Assembly (NCBI GenBank): GCA_963920635.1
Contig: OY987299.1
Location: 131,065,373-131,129,372 of the forward strand
Source: Pseudeuparius sepicola
Lineage: Eukaryota; Arthropoda; Insecta; Coleoptera; Anthribidae
Direction of reading: 5' to 3'
Length of the DNA stretch: 64,000 bases
In this document: positions 45,503 through 57,739 of the stretch, one piece after another
How the letters are laid out: every line of letters begins with the position of its first letter
Numbering within the stretch: the stretch's first letter is position 1
Notes under the pieces: model-generated
Database searches by the model: none
What the model saw: the letters and a program-made list of their open reading frames with translations, nothing else
Told to the model about the DNA's origin: nothing
Made by a program: the position numbers and the translations under genes

Positions 45503-47392
45503 TATAATAATAATAATAATAATAACGACAACCTGGCGCACTAAGATACAACTCAGAACCGCAGACAGTAACATCGAGACCGACACAATCAACATCCGAA
45601 GAGGGATTTTCCAAGGAGATTCACTCAGTCCACTGTGGTTCTGCATGGCGATGAACCCTCTATCACATCGGTTGAACTCTACAAAATATGGCTTCGCTAT
45701 CAAAAGCAACAACGCAGAAGCGATAAAGTTGAATCACCTATTATATATGGATGATTTAAAACTGATCGCCGCAACCAAAAACCAACTAACGCAAATGCTT
45801 AAAATTGTAGAGGAGTTCTCCAGGGACATCGGAATGCTGTTTGGACTGGACAAGTGCCGCACCCTTAATATCATCCGGGGAAAGCTCGAACAAAGCGCAC
45901 ACGAGATGCAGGACGGCCAGGAGATCGAAGCAATGAGCAAGGGAGATACATACAAGTATCTCGGGATGAAACAAGCTCAGAGGATAGACCATCGAACAAT
46001 GAAGACTGATTTAACGAATGAATTCATCAAGAGAGTAAGACAAGTAGTGCGAACTGATCTTAACAGCAGGAATTTGTTTAAGGCCCTGAACACGTATGCG
46101 TGCTCTGTACTCAGCTATTCGTTCGGAATAGTGAATTGGACCAACACGGACATCAACAACCTGCAACGAAAAGTTAGAACACTACTGACAAAAGCTCATA
46201 AACATCATCCCCGTAGCGCCGTAGAAAGAACAACTCTGCCACGTCAACTAGGAGGAAGAGGATTGGCAGATCTCAGCAAGCAATTGGACCAACAAATATT
46301 AAATCTGCGTAATTATTTCTACAGGCAGGCCAACAGCTCCACACTACATAGGGCTATATGCGGAGCAGACGTCTCAACACCGCTACGTCTGACGGAACAC
46401 GAGCGTCAAAATCACCACCGAACCGACAACGATAAACTACAGAGGTGGTTGGGGAAGCCGCTGCACGGGAGGCATCCTAATGAGGTTAACTAGGATCATG
46501 TCGACAAGTTAGCATCGAACTATTGGCTGACCTCGGGACGAATGTTCCCCGAGACGGAAGGCTTCCTACTGGCCATACAAGATCAGGTTATACCAACTCG
46601 CAACTACCTAAAATTCATTGTAGGAGATGCATCGGTAGTGGATGACAGATGCAGATACGGGTGCCCAACTTCAGAAACAATCCAGCACATAACAGGAGGA
46701 TGTCAGATGTTCGCATCAACGGAATATAAGGAACGACACGATTCGGTTGCCAAGATCTTGCACCAGGAACTGGCGGAAAAGCTGCTGCTTGTGCAGGCAG
46801 AGAGGGTCCCATATTACAACTACACACCTGAGCCTGTTCTTGAGAACAGCAACTACAAGATGTACTGGGATCGTACAGTTCTGACAGATCAACGAGTTGC
46901 CCATAACAGACCGGACCTTATAATAGTTGATAAAATTTCTAGGCAGACAACTCTGATTGATGTGGCCATCCCGAACAACAACAACCTGCGTGTAAAGCAA
47001 GTCGAGAAGATCGCGAAGTACAGAGATTTAGAAGAACGAATTAGAAGGCAATGGGAAATGGAGAACGTCCAGACGATTCCAATCATCATGTCAACAACTG
47101 GTGTTATACCAAAAAGTTTGCTGAGAAACATCAAGGAGCTGGGCCTAACTGATAGTCTTTACAGGTCCATGCAGAAAGCGGTACTACTTGCGACAGCCCG
47201 AACCGTCAGGAAATTCATGGGGAGTGTAGGATCATCCAACAACATCAATGTCACCTAAGGCCCGATAACATGGCAAGGGTCTCGTCCGAGCCAGATCCTT
47301 TTGGTATCCGGGATACTCGGGATCTGAGTGAATGTTCCCCGTAGAGATAGTGCGAATGCCTTTTGGATAAGTCGAGATAATAATAATAATTC
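45503..47392 (+). mobile_element. 5'-truncated Dong/R4-type non-LTR retrotransposon in TAA repeats
   Basis: The coding part starts immediately after a (TAA)n run (45504-45524). The 3' untranslated region ends in a second TAA run (about 47379-47391). Insertion into TAA repeats is known for Dong, an R4-clade element of Bombyx. The encoded protein has reverse transcriptase motifs and a C-terminal restriction-like endonuclease as in that clade. There is no poly(A) tail. Confidence 0.88.
45525..47258 (+). pseudogene. RT / restriction-like endonuclease ORF, 5'-truncated, one stop
   Basis: A single open frame runs from the TAA junction to 47258, broken only by TAG at 46491-46493. It enters in the RT domain just before IRRGIFQGDSLSPLWF (motif 4) and continues through LLYMDDLKL (the catalytic YMDD box, motif 5), IGMLFGLDKC and KYLGMKQ (thumb). 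Downstream, a CX3CX7HX4C knuckle (CRYGCPTSETIQHITGGC, about 46650-46703) precedes a PD-(D/E)XK-type endonuclease (RPDLIIVD..., LIDVAIPNNNNL) near 46910-46985. N-terminal RT motifs and any upstream DNA-binding region are missing. Apart from truncation and the one nonsense codon, the frame is well preserved, so the insertion is fairly recent. Confidence 0.92.
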
Positions 47393-48628
47393 TCACCCTC
47401 ACAATACTCCAAACTAGGAGTACCCCAGAAGCAACCACATGCTTGTGCATCTTTACTTTCATAGAAAATAAAAATTCCTTGGGACAAAATTCCAAAGAGA
47501 AGAAAATTGATAAAGTGACGCGAACCGAAATTGTGAATATTGTTATATGAACGAAATGAGAGCTATAAAGGAAGTGATACCATACAAGCCCTTCAGAATA
47601 GTAGGAAGAAAATAGCGGACAAATATCCAAAGGCAATTTTGGATTACGACGAACACGGTATACACTATTATAGGGGATGGAACACACGACATCGTATCAA
47701 AATTCCAAGCGGAAGGCAGAAATACCAGCTATACCCCAGAAAAGGACGAATCAGAAGTGGCACTTGGCTAATTTAAGAGGGCAGAGGGGTATTTTTATGA
47801 GGTGGTGGGGACGGAGAGTATTGCTAGGCCGCCAGATCCTTAGAAAGGTTAAAACATGTCAACATATTTTTCACTATCATTTATTCATTTTGGGTAGGTA
47901 TACCAATAAAATTAATATGAAAGCAATTAATATTATCTAATGTGTGCCGGTAGTAAAATTATAATGTTTTACGAACCATTTATTCTATTTATCTGAGCCC
48001 AGAAAACCCACAACCTGACCCCTGTTTTCTGGGACTTGATTATGAAAGCGGAATGCTTGACAACAGCGCGGCGCGGCGCCACAGATTCCGTTCTTGCGGT
48101 ACTGCCAGATCGTCCAGTCGGGAGCCGGTAACCAAGGCAACCCACAAAAATATAATGCAAATTAATTTAGTATAAAATGAAATCGATGATAATTTACTTA
48201 TAAAAATGTTAGTCCTTGATAGTATTTTGGTTGATATTAAATTGAAGGCGATAAAAATAGCTAAATGAATTTAAGGAAATTGTCAGGCATAAAAGCTGAC
48301 GAAGTCCGGCAACGTCGTTCGTGGCCTACGACTGACGCGCCACCTAACGCCAGACGCCAGACAGCGTCAGTATGTTCAATTGAGGTTAAACTCCTTATAA
48401 AACGTAAACAATAAAACGAAAAACGATTACCAATTTCTAAGTAAAAAAGCCCAGTATTATTATCATGACTGTGATAAAAGTATCCAAAACAGGGACCAGA
48501 TAAGGTGTACAATATGTATTCAGCTTAACTTGACTGCTTGTGTTGTTACTTCGAATACTTCGTTGCTGTATTTACACTAGTGCATTGTGCCCCAGAAAAC
48601 CCACTTTGTGCTTAGGTTTTGTGACGAA
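47393..48628. other. Spacer upstream of the P-type pseudogene
   Basis: It contains CCCAGAAAACCCAC at 47998 and 48591 and the inverse GTTTTCTGGG at 48024, as well as two GC-richer patches (48060-48130 and 48300-48370). This may include the element's 5' end and promoter, but no terminal repeat was found. Confidence 0.35.
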
Positions 48629-48850
48629 ATGGCCCCGCAATTATTGCTGTGTTCGTGGATGTTCTAACAACACGAGGAATGTTGGGATAAGTTTTTTCAA
48701 AATACCTGCTGATGAAAACAGGTAGGTACCTATGTGTAGTTTGTCCCTACCTTGTTACCACATTATTATATCCTTAGGTATTATAAATTTTATGTCCTAC
48801 GTAGGTACTACCCCTTTTACTGGAGTATTACCTACCCCAGAAAACCCACA
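47998..48850 (+). repeat. Three direct copies of CCCAGAAAACCCAC
   Basis: Identical 14-mers at 47998-48011, 48591-48604 and 48836-48849, plus an inverted half at 48024-48033 forming a hairpin with the first. They straddle the 5' part of the P-type pseudogene. Their role is unknown; they might be transposase or repressor binding sites. Confidence 0.7.
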
Positions 48851-49075
48851 AATGGTTTCCTACTGATAATACCTACCTAACTATGGTTTTTAATTTTTTT
48901 TCAAGGTGTTATGCATGGACGAGAAAGTGTGGAAGGCAGGATTTGTTAGAAAAAACACCCACACAGCTTTTTATTAATTATAAAGTTTGTTCAATGCACT
49001 TTGAAAATAGTATGTTTGCAAACCAGTCGAAGTCTGGGCTAAAGAAAACAGCAATACCAACTGTGTTCTCATCAT
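48629..49075 (+). pseudogene. THAP DNA-binding domain exons of the P-type transposase
   Basis: C2CH zinc ligands are visible: the two Cys in CCVRGC of exon 1, and VCSMHF of exon 2 supplying Cys and His. The invariant Trp lies in CYAWTRK and the terminal AIPTVF matches the AVPTIF box. Donor ACAG|GTAGGT at 48722, acceptor TTTCAAG| at 48905. Confidence 0.88.
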
Positions 49076-49452
49076 GTAAGTACCTTCATTGGTAATTATG
49101 GAAATTAGTGTATGCACCGCCCGATTTTCTTGACATTTTGACCCCATAATTACCCCTTCATTATTAGATAATAATATGTATTTTTTGCTGATACTTGTAA
49201 TTTTGCTGCATTTAATTTTTTTTACTAGGTTATATCGACGAGGCTTCTTCACAGAGTCCTTCTGTGTCTGTATGCAGCAATTTGACTTTGTTAGAACCTC
49301 AACGAGAACTTGATCAACCAGTCTCGATCGATCAACCTTTGGATCAACCAAGTACACCCCATCTGTCACAGTCACCTATAGGCGATCTCCACAGCATTAC
49401 CTAATTTTCAGTTGCATCAAAAGGTAATGATATATATTCACAAACTGTTATT

Positions 49453-49645
49453 ATAGTATACACACCCAAACTTATATGACATCACGCATTATTTGCGATA
49501 ATTTTTTTTGTCAAAAAAATTATATGTCATGGAAAGTCAAAAGTGTTTACTAACAAAAACAGTTAAATGTGAAAAACCCGACAATATAAATTGTAATAAA
49601 TATTAAGTGATTCCATATTATAAGTTTGGGTGTGTGTACATATAT
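49453..49645. mobile_element. ~190-bp MITE inside intron 3 of the P-type pseudogene
   Basis: ACACACCCAAACTTATATGA near 49461 is inverted near 49618-49637 (ATAAGTTTGGGTGTGTGTA). A central TTTTTTTTGTCAAAAAAATT-like dyad is present. It occupies most of the 271-bp intron and leaves both splice sites intact. Confidence 0.72.
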
Positions 49646-51840
49646 TGTAATTTTTTGTATTACTTATTTGGTTATTGAATAATTCTATTTTTAGATGCTA
49701 GTCAACAAACTTCTCTTAGTTTGAGTGCACATAGTCCGAGAAAGCATTCATTAAAGTTACAAATAAAAAAACTCCAAAGAAAGTTGCATCCGAAGTTGGA
49801 GCAAGCTGTCGACAGTGCCGACACTGAAATAAATGACGAACAATTTCTTGCCATTTGTGAGAAAAAACTGTCTGCTTCAATGCTACTATTTGTAAGGCAT
49901 TATTTAGAAAATCCCAAAAAAGATCCACAGGGATATCGTTACTCTTCAGATATGAAACAATTTTCCTTAACAATTTATTTTCTAAGCCCAAATGCTTATA
50001 GATTTTTAATGAAACCACTTTATTTGCCATCTAAAAGCACTCTTCAAAGAATAACTAGCAAATGGCATATAACTGCAGGTCTTAACAGTTTCATTTTTGA
50101 GGTTATTAAATCAAAAGCTACAAATTTAGAGGGTTCTTCAAAACAGTGCATTCTTTGTATTGACGAAATGTCATTAAAAATGTTTTTATTTTACAATAGA
50201 TCTTCCGATACCATTGTTGGCTTTCATAATACATTGAAGGAAAAAAGATATGCTCCTGCTAAATATGTTTTAGCTATTATGGCTAGAGCAATATTTGCTA
50301 AGTGAAAGCAACCAGTTGCTTATTTCTTTATTGATACTTGTTCAGGGGAGGAATTAAAATTTATTATTTTTGAAGCAATAAGGAAACTTAAATCTGTAGG
50401 ATTACTAGTAAGTGCGTTAGTGTCTGATCAAGGATCAAATTTTGTACAATTTTCAAAATCAGTTGGTATCTCTCCAAACGCTTCACATTTTTATGTCGAT
50501 AGCGAAAAAATATTTTATATTTTTGATGTGCCGCATCTCTTAAAATCAACACGAAATAATTTTTTCAATTACACATTCGAAACATCTGAAGGATGTACAA
50601 ATAAAACGTATAGGTATTGACCAAATTTATAATAAACAAAAACATAAGCCTTTGGCTCTTCGGCTGTGTCCAAAATTTACAGATGAACACATTAATTCGA
50701 ATCCTTTTAAAAAACTGAAGGTTAGTTTAGCCGTCCAAGTTTTCAGCGCAATGGTATAGCTGCGGCACTTAATTCCTTTATTGAATTCGGACAATTCCCC
50801 CCTTCGGCAAACGCTACAGTGTCATTTGTAGAAAAAATTGATAAGTTATTTGATATCTTAAATTCCTCAAAAATATCAGACAGTAATACAAGTACAATAG
50901 ACCTTTCAAAGGAGCAGATTACCAAGTCGATTTTTTAAAGGAAATGTTTACATATTTTGAGAATATTAAAATTTTAAAACAAAATATAGAGGTTACCAAT
51001 AAAGTTAAATTTTTGAAAGGGTGGCAAATCACAATAAATTCATTTTTAGGTCTTTGGGAAAAATTTCATTGTTTAGAGTTTAGTTCCTTATACACTCGAC
51101 GCTTAAATCAAGATTGTCTCGAAAATTTTTTCGGCACTATTAGGCAGCAAGGGGGAAATTGCTTGAATCCAACCCCCATCCAATGCGAAAGGGCTTTCAA
51201 AAAATCATTTTGTTTAAATTATTTCCAACACGCGGATGGGGCTAATTGTATTGAGGATTTTGATTCATTATTGTCATACGTAACCACCGAACATACACAA
51301 ATTTACAACAAAGTTGTTGTGGGAAATGCAAGATCTATTTTTTCTGATTTAAGTTCGGTGGCACCAGATTATATTGATTTCGAACTACATGAATCAAATA
51401 GTATATCATATGTTTGTGGATATTTATTAAGAAAGTGCTTGGAACAACATTCATGTGAAGTTTGTATTAAATATTGTAAACGTCATACATTAGGGGATAC
51501 TGATTTGTTTACTTATTTTAAAGCATACAAATCAAGTGGTAACGAAACCTTTGGACATTTATTTTCACCTCCTGATAATTTCCTAAATTATATTAAAACT
51601 CTCGAAGTTAATTTTTGTACCCTCTTTCCAAAGTTTGCTTTAGAAGAAAATGTTGGTGTGAAATTAAAAAATAAGCTGCAAAACATTTCATATCAACATC
51701 CATGCTCTAGATTTAATCATGCCTATTTATTATCCCTTTATATAAGATTTAGAATCTATTCTTCTTTAAAATTTTTAAATCGTGATATTGTTTCTAATAA
51801 AACTAATAAAAATTATAAACTTCGAAATTTACATTTATAA

Positions 51841-52762
51841 GTGCTGCCAGGGGTCATTATTTTTAAAAATTAGGCTAAGTTGATAATGTATAGTGTGCAT
51901 GTGCATAATATGTACGTAAGTAGTTTATAATATCTTTTGTATTTATAGGTATTATATTTTATATGTGCTATTGTTTTTGAATTTTTTTTATAGATTTTAG
52001 TAATAAACATTTTTGATAAATAACGTTTTTTACTACCAGTGATACGAATTTTGCAAATAATAATTGTTATGGATCTATATAAAAAAAAACAAATTAATTG
52101 CCAAGCTATGAGTTTGGACGCAAGTCGATTGAAATATTGTAATATTTCAACCACCCAAGTAGAATAGTTCACTTGAACCTAAATCATAGTTGTTTCTAAT
52201 TAATATAGGTAAGTATAAAATAATAAAGAGGAAATATTGTGAAATTTCCATGTACAATAAAAAAATGTATTTTTCTCTTTAGTAAAATATTAATATTTAT
52301 ATTTTTTTCGTCAGTAAAATACCTACTTAAAATCACTTCTGGAGATCCAAATTTAACTAGATCTAATCCCAGAAGAAACCTTTACTATTCTAAAAATTAA
52401 TTTTGCTATATAAAACACAAAATTTTCTATAGCCCGGACCTGATCGTGCCAACGCAATGGGCAAGTTCTACTCTGTCCAAAATACGGTGGGCGTGGCCAA
52501 TGCGCAGATGTCAACGGCGGAGAGTTCATTTCCTATGCGCGAGAGGGGAAATTGGAACCGCGACATCAAAGGCGCCGAAAGCAAGTGCCACTTCTGATTC
52601 GTCCTTTTCTGGGGCTATACCTACTAAAAAAATGAAATCAGTCAGTTGTCAACCATTGCCAAACTTATTCATAAATTTATCTTGTACTTACGAAATAAAT
52701 GTATAACCAACGTTAAAAAAGATCCATTTGGAACAATTAGTTGATAATATCTACAATCTACA
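51841..52762. other. Spacer downstream of the P-type pseudogene
   Basis: Very AT-rich to 52430. 52435-52610 is a GC-richer patch with no recognised coding content. No P-type terminal repeat was found here to pair with the upstream side. Confidence 0.35.
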
Positions 52763-54014
52763 TACAGGGTGTCCCACTTTAAAACTGTACAAATCCATAA
52801 AATCTTCATTTTTGGAGATATTCACCTAAACTTTTTTTTGTTCGAAAGACCTTCAAAAACCGCTTCTTTTGACCTTCCTGCCATTTTCAAAATGCAAATC
52901 CAGGACCGGCTGCGATTTTTTTATACCCCTGATTTTCAGGAAAACCATTTAGCGATTTTTTTATTTAAAATCTGACCACACAGCGTTAATCAGAACACCC
53001 CAAAACCCCCATATACCAAATTTGAACAAAAAGTATGCTCCCTTCCATTCTGTAGGGAGTCAAATCTGAGCAAAATAGGAATTTTGAAGACATCTGGTGA
53101 GTCAAGTGTGCCATGGAATCCCTTCAGAACAGTTGCATGGTCAACAGGACCACTCAAAATGTTGCTGTAAAAAGATTTACTACAAAAATATACAGGGTAT
53201 TTTTCTCTGAGCCATCTCAAAATTCTGAATTTTTATCAAATTTTATACTGGTCAGGAGTGCTCTGGAATCATTGAAAAAATATTAATAAACAAAAAAGTA
53301 CATAATTCATTTCTTTACAAAATGCCAATCAACAAATAAAAACAATTTAAATTATTGGACCTATCTCAACAAAGTCACTGTCTAAGATGATACATTTTCT
53401 GTGCGTTTCCTGTTGTGGCACATCAGCCACATTAACTGATATGGACTTACTGACTGGCAGGCTTCTGTATTTTTTATTTCGTTTATAGTATGTGAAGCGG
53501 TTTTGATATACCTACTCGATTTTTGACCCGTATAAAATTCCAAAAATTCAGTAATTTGAGATGGCACAGATAAGAACACTCTGTATATTTTGTATTGGAC
53601 CTTTGCACACCAATATTTTGAGTGGTCCTGTTGACCATTCAACTGTTTTGAGGGGATTCCATGGCACACTTGACTTGGCAGATGCCTTTAAATTTCCTAT
53701 TTTGTTCAACTTTGACACCCTGCAGGATGGAACTCCCTGTATATTTTTTATTCAAATTTGGTATATGAGGGTTATGGGATGTTCTGATTAACGCTGTGGG
53801 GTCCGATATTAAATAAAAAAATCGCTAAATGGTTTTCGTGAAAATCGGGGGGTATAAAAAATCTCAGTCGGCTCTGGATTTGCATTTTGAAAATGGCAGG
53901 AAGTTCAAAAGAAGCGGTTTTTGTAGGCCTTTCAAACAAAAAGAAATTTAGGCGATTATCTCCAAAAATGAAGATTTCGCGGATTTGTACAGTTTTAAAG
54001 TTGGACACCCTGTA
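52763..54014. mobile_element. 1.25-kb foldback mariner-type element
   Basis: CATACAGGGTGTCC at 52761 is inverted at 54007-54016 (GGACACCCTGTATG). Outer arms (52763-52990 / 53790-54014) and inner arms (52990-53230 / 53555-53790) pair with moderate divergence, leaving a ~320-bp unique centre. Inner-arm ends carry their own TACAGGG-like words, so it may be one element inside another. No transposase was recognised. Confidence 0.82.
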
Positions 54015-54158
54015 TGTTGGTTGACTACAACGTAATCTTTCTTACAATTTTGTCGCCCTCCACGTAAATTAACAGGCTTGTGGCTTCTCTGCACTCGCCA
54101 CCTTTGATTGCGAAGACGACAAGTCGCGCACAAACATATACCGTTCGACGAATTTTCA

Positions 54159-54365
54159 ATGTCTCCTCTCAGTTCGACTGATTATGGAAGCTCTCGGTCG
54201 TTTCCCGTTTCATCTGCCACGACCGTTCCGTATAGAAAGTCCCAGGACGATGTCGGCTGTTCTATAATTAGGCAGAAATGTACCGCTGCCGATGTGGGAG
54301 GCGCACGCGAAACGCCAAATTCGATATCGATCTTCCGGACAGTACTCTGTGGATTAATAGCATAG
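54159..54365 (+). CDS. Candidate 68-aa ORF with coding-like composition
   Basis: ATG at 54159 (TTTTCAATGTC context) opens a frame rich in Ser/Thr (MSPLSSTDYGSSRSF...) with a basic/acidic middle and a short hydrophobic end (FRTVLCGLIA) before TAG. Codon choice is mixed and GC-richer than the surroundings, unlike the chance AT-rich frames nearby. The frame is also open upstream to 54108. It could be the first coding exon of a host membrane protein or a conserved element; no family was recognised. Confidence 0.28.
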   Translation: MSPLSSTDYGSSRSFPVSSATTVPYRKSQDDVGCSIIRQKCTAADVGGARETPNSISIFRTVLCGLIA

Positions 54366-54481
54366 GAGCCACTACCGGATGACTGAATGGAAAAGTGGGT
54401 CTAGAAAGGAAAGAACCGTCTTCATCTCAGTTATTATGGGTCTATATTAAAACACATTGCGCTGAGAGAAATGTATATACT
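54366..54481. other. Short spacer
   Basis: No feature was seen. Confidence 0.35.
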
Positions 54482-54483
54482 TA

Positions 54484-55823
54484 CAGGATGATTTTTTTAG
54501 GTCAACCATTTTGCGGCCTACAAAAAAAAACGTAAGAAACAAAAATGTGGCAAATTGAGCAAAACTATTAATGGCCGTGGCATGTTTATTTTAAGAGACA
54601 GAGGAAAACTTTTATATTGAAAATTGATGGCACTGAGAATCTTTATTCGTCCATGTAGTCAGATAGTTTCAGCAAATTACACAGGGTCTTCGACTCTCTT
54701 GAGACCATGAAAATTTTTGTCGATTTTAGTTTTTTTTAGTACACCGCGAAAAGTTGGGTATGGAGGCCCATTTCTTTTTTAATGTCGCCTCGTTGACCAA
54801 AATAGCCATATTTTGTTTTCTTACATATTTTCTGTGCGGCCCAAAATAAGCGAGAAAATCGCTTAATAAGAAATAAACAAAAAAATAATTCATAGCCTCA
54901 AGAGAGCCGAAGACCCTGTGTAATTTTCTGAAACTATCTGAGTACCCTTTTGCATAAAGCTTCTTAGTGCCATCAAGTTTTTCTCTGTCTCTTAAAATAA
55001 ACATTCCACGGCCATTAATAGTTTTGCTCAATTTGAGGTTTTTTTAATATTGCGCGACAAGTTGGCCATGGATGCCGATTTCTTTTGCAGCACCACTTAT
55101 ACCCGATTACTGTAAGAAGTCCCGATTTTGTCAGATGACATTCTCCACAAAATCCCTAGGAATTTTCTGTTAACCATGGGTATAACATTGGTATATGCGT
55201 CTCAACCAGTTAATGACGTCACTCATTGATTTATGATGTGAAAAGTTACCCAAGTGATACGAAAAAAGAACATAATAAGATAAAAACCCTATTGCAATCT
55301 CGATTATACCGCTATAAATAAAAAAAATATGTCTACAACTTATTTTAATAATAATTTCAAACGTCATGGAAACACTTTTCATTTTGGTATTTTGGTATAA
55401 TCAGCTGCTTTTGGCAGCGTCTATGGGCGGACTCAGGCAAATTTAGCTTCGGTGTGTCAAAGTGACAGTGAAGGTTTTCCAGATCGTTCAAACTGATTCA
55501 AACATTCGGCAATGAAAATATTCGCGGGTTTTCTACGTTTCGTGAGTTTTACCGTTATCTGTGTTGTTCTTGTTCTTGTAACTTTTCATGTTATTAGTGC
55601 AAATGGGCTCGTTACTGACCTGAACTTATGACCCGGTTGCATTTCTTGCCGCATGATGCCAACTTAGGATATCGAAATTACCAATTGACAGTCCCAGTAA
55701 GGACTTCTTAAAATAATTTGAGTATAGCTGTCCAAAATTGCCACATTTTTGTTTCGTACGTTTTTCTGTAGGCCGCAAAATGAGCGAGAAAATCGCGGTG
55801 GTGGACCTAAAAAAATCATCCTG
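54484..55823. mobile_element. 1.34-kb foldback element (CAGGATGATTTTTTTAGG ends)
   Basis: CAGGATGATTTTTTTAGGTC and TTTTGCGGCCTACA on the left pair with TGTAGGCCGCAAAA and CCTAAAAAAATCATCCTG at 55768-55823. Nested inside, 54545-54715 and 54895-55035 are inverted copies (ATTAATGGCCGTGG, AGAGACAGAG, ACACAGGGTCTTCG). About 650 bp between 55036 and 55740 is non-repetitive. Non-coding. Confidence 0.7.
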
Positions 55824-57739
55824 AGTACAAATCCATAGCCATGATGCGGCTTCAAGGGTCTCCCCAAACTTGGACGCGCCATATCTCACAATCAATGAAC
55901 TCATAGCGAACGACCCGACGAGATGGGTATCACGTGGGTACAACAATAGCCAACCTGGAAGCGGTGAACTCTCTCAGATGGATGTGCTTGACGTAGGTCG
56001 TCACATGACTCATATGTGAATTATACATGACGTGCCGTAATTTTCTCATTTTAGTTTCATCTCGACAAGGACAACGACATTGTTAAAACTAGAGTCTATA
56101 GAACCTCCATGCCACGGACCAAAAATAATACCTATACCTAGACAAAACGTCAAACCAACATTCCTATGTTTATTCATTCCAAGGAAAGGCGATAATGGGC
56201 ATAAGCATTCAAAGTTAACAAAATGAAAAAACTAGTAACCGCATACACGTGTTTCATGCTATTCGGCAATCATCAGTACGGTGTAACATTAACCAAATCA
56301 AAAGATAGGCATGATTTGGGAAGCAACGAATGAAGTCCATGCCAAAAAAATCAAGAAAAAACATTGGTGATATTTTTTGTGGTTGATATAAGATCTATAG
56401 TTGCCCATGGAAACAATTATTGTGCAGTGATAGCGCTATGACATTAATGATGGCATCCCAAATGGATTTTTTTATATGAGGTTACCTAAATAGAAAAGTT
56501 TACTCAACAGCTCCACAATATGTGTAATATTAAAAAATGAAAACACTTGAAGAAAGCAGCAGGTGAAAAGATGAAATGTTGATGAATGTGGTGCTGTTTG
56601 TTGTGAAAAGTACGTGTAAATACTAGATGTTCACTGAGCATAACAATATTTTGTTATTGTCATTTTAAAAATAATTGCTATGACATTAGGTACCTAGCTG
56701 CTAAGTGTTAGTTAAATTGGAAATATTAATAATTTCTATTTTACACTCCATTCAAACTAAATGCAAGTGGCGCGTAAACATTTAACCGATGGAAGCACGT
56801 GAACAATTCTGAGGGCTAATACGAGGCAGGGCCGCATTAAGGACGATCTCTATGAATTTTATAATATAAAATATTAAAATAATATGTCCCAGTATTAAGA
56901 ACTTTAAAAACAAACTTTTATGGCACACCTAGTCATTCACTTACCTGCAAATTTCTCTATTAACACAAATCGTAGCTCCAACAATTAATAAACAGCGAAA
57001 AAATTATATAGGAAAAAAATAAAGGTCTACTTGCAACTCAATACACCTCTGTAAGAAACACCGACTCGCTGCACTCTCCCGCCGGGTCAGATTTTATTGC
57101 CGGCTAGCCAATAGCAAGCCGATCATGTGCGTATCACGCTCTAGCCATGCAAGAACTTGTGTTTATGTTTCACTTGCGTTTAGTTTGAATAGAGTTTAGA
57201 TCACAATTTTTACCAATAATTTTTCTCAAATTTTTATAGTATCTATAGGTACCTAAATAATAAACAAACTGGCAAATGTGACAAATCAAATTAAATGGCA
57301 TATTCCGCTTTGTAAAAAATGGGTCATAAATTGTTTTCCACATAATTTTATTTTTAATCTAAAGAGGGCCTAAATTTAGTGGAATATTTTAAAACTGACT
57401 TAATATTTGGATTCTGACAAACAATAATTTCTATGTTAAATATTTTTGTGTAACGCTAGAAATAAAAAAGTTACAGCGGTTTAAAAATTTTGATTTTTTT
57501 AATTCTTGGCCATAGTTTTCGTAGCCAAGATATTTTGAGTGAGCCACTTACCCTACATTATGTAGAATTCATTTGAGCATGTATTTAGAAACGTATTAGA
57601 ATAGAGAAGAATGCAATGATTACAGCTATATCTACTACTTTATTATATAAAAAGGCGACATTTAAATAAAAATAAGATATACATTCAGAAAAAAATCTTT
57701 AATGTTCTTCTTCAAGTTGTTTTTACCTAAGATAAGTTG
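55824..57739. other. Spacer
   Basis: CAGGGCCGCATTAAGG at 56827-56842 resembles the terminal repeat of the hAT-type element at 36489, but no partner end was found, so it is a truncated copy. 57060-57150 is a small GC-rich patch with a CCAAT word. Nothing else was recognised. Confidence 0.35.

Larger units (their letters stand above)
48629..51840 (+). pseudogene. P-element-type (THAP9-like) transposase, four exons, broken
   Basis: The predicted exons are 48629-48721, 48906-49075, 49229-49423 and 49695-51840, with consensus GT..AG borders whose phases agree across all three introns. Exons 1-2 encode a THAP zinc finger (NYCCVRGCSNN; later W, NYKVCSMHFE, AIPTVF). The THAP frame is offset one base from the ATG at 48629, consistent with an extra G there. 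Exon 4 holds the P-type catalytic domain: CILCIDEMSLK, VSDQGSN, DVPHLLKSTRNNF, LNQDCLENFFGTIRQ and SYVCGYLLRKC. Lesions are TAA at 49402, TGA at 50303 (Trp position, K[W]KQPVAYFF) and frameshifts near 50610, 50750 and 50890. The last 298 codons (50944-51840) are open. Domesticated THAP9 genes look similar, but these breaks rule out a functional host copy. Confidence 0.93.
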
